Source: Chthonomonadaceae bacterium
GTDB taxonomy: Bacteria; Armatimonadota; Chthonomonadetes; Chthonomonadales; Chthonomonadaceae
Direction: 5' to 3'
DNA length: 64,000 nucleotides
Assembly (NCBI GenBank): GCA_027459665.1
Contig: DAIDHN010000010.1
Location: 16,981-80,980, forward strand
A model generated the notes under the pieces. The model saw only the letters and a program-made list of their open reading frames with translations, was not told the origin of the DNA and ran no database searches. Of this stretch, positions 63,854 through 64,000 are shown one piece after another. The first letter of the stretch is position 1. Each line of letters starts with the position of its first letter. Made by a program: the position numbers and the translations under genes.

Positions 63854-64000
63854 TTACGGGCCGCCGGGAGGGATGGTCCCTGCCCAGTCGCTGATTATAT
63901 CAGATGCCTCCAAATTCGGCGCATTCTGGGGGTCATCCTGACAGTTCTGTATCTCCGTAGGGTATTCTGGCGGTAGTTTGAAGGAATGCGATGGATCCTT
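63854..64000 (-). CDS. C-terminal end of an unknown protein cut by the window edge
   Basis: A leftward frame without stop enters from the right edge and ends in TAA at 63856-63854. The last 48 residues read smoothly as protein (KLPPEYPTEIQNCQDDPQ, NAPNLEASDIISDWAGT, ending PPGGP). The acidic, proline-rich tail suggests an exported protein end, but no family can be named. No signal, motif or start is within view. Confidence 0.65.
   Translation of the reverse strand, partial: KDPSHSFKLPPEYPTEIQNCQDDPQNAPNLEASDIISDWAGTIPPGGP

Overview
The window looks like a chromosomal segment of a free-living, saccharolytic bacterium, most plausibly a member of the Armatimonadota. This is an inference from gene content: GxGYxYP and GH172 (DUF2961) proteins, DUF1800, many secreted glycoside hydrolases and FHA/PP2C signalling, with no SusCD pairs. 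No 16S or other phylogenetic marker is present. Base composition is close to half GC. Gene density is high, both strands are used, and several genes start at TTG behind a strong Shine-Dalgarno sequence.

Layout. 1-12 kb: a TPR protein cut by the left edge, a lipoprotein metalloprotease, murJ, an MsbA-type ABC exporter, a GH172 enzyme, threonine dehydrogenase, and a compact operon mnmA-cdd-DUF948-YtxH-AI-2E. 12-18 kb: a Tat-exported GH29 fucosidase, then pncB, an unknown gene and comB, then an orphan sugar-type ABC permease. 18-26 kb: GH20 and GH74-type enzymes, rpiA, wecB, and a LacI-type regulator divergent from a predicted beta-propeller protein. 26.8-34.6 kb: a leftward run of GH29, xylB, a very large GxGYxYP protein, a PpiC foldase and a GDPD. 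34.7-44 kb: a small membrane protein, DUF1800, a TIM-barrel epimerase, a PAPS-type sulfotransferase and the YhaO/YhaN nuclease-ATPase pair. 44-52.5 kb: GH10 xylanase, a Gfo/Idh oxidoreductase, a Pro-Glu-Leu tRNA operon, and GH27, GH32 and GH4, a combination suited to raffinose-family sugars. 52.5-55.4 kb: a hybrid histidine kinase and an IS1-family element with a frameshifted transposase. 55.7-63.5 kb: nnrE/D followed by five-gene FHA-FHA-VWA-FHA-PP2C signalling cluster. The right edge cuts a leftward gene.

How the parts fit. Secreted hydrolases (GH10, GH20, GH27, GH29, GH74) would release oligosaccharides and monosaccharides outside the cytoplasmic membrane. Cytoplasmic enzymes (GH4, GH32, XylB, RpiA, Gfo/Idh and TIM-barrel enzymes) would feed them into central metabolism. 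The most unusual system is the 57.3-63.5 kb cluster. It has five FHA domains, a MIDAS-type VWA protein and a PP2C phosphatase but no kinase inside the window, and a DPMRTQMG peptide is shared by two of its members and may be a phosphothreonine docking site.
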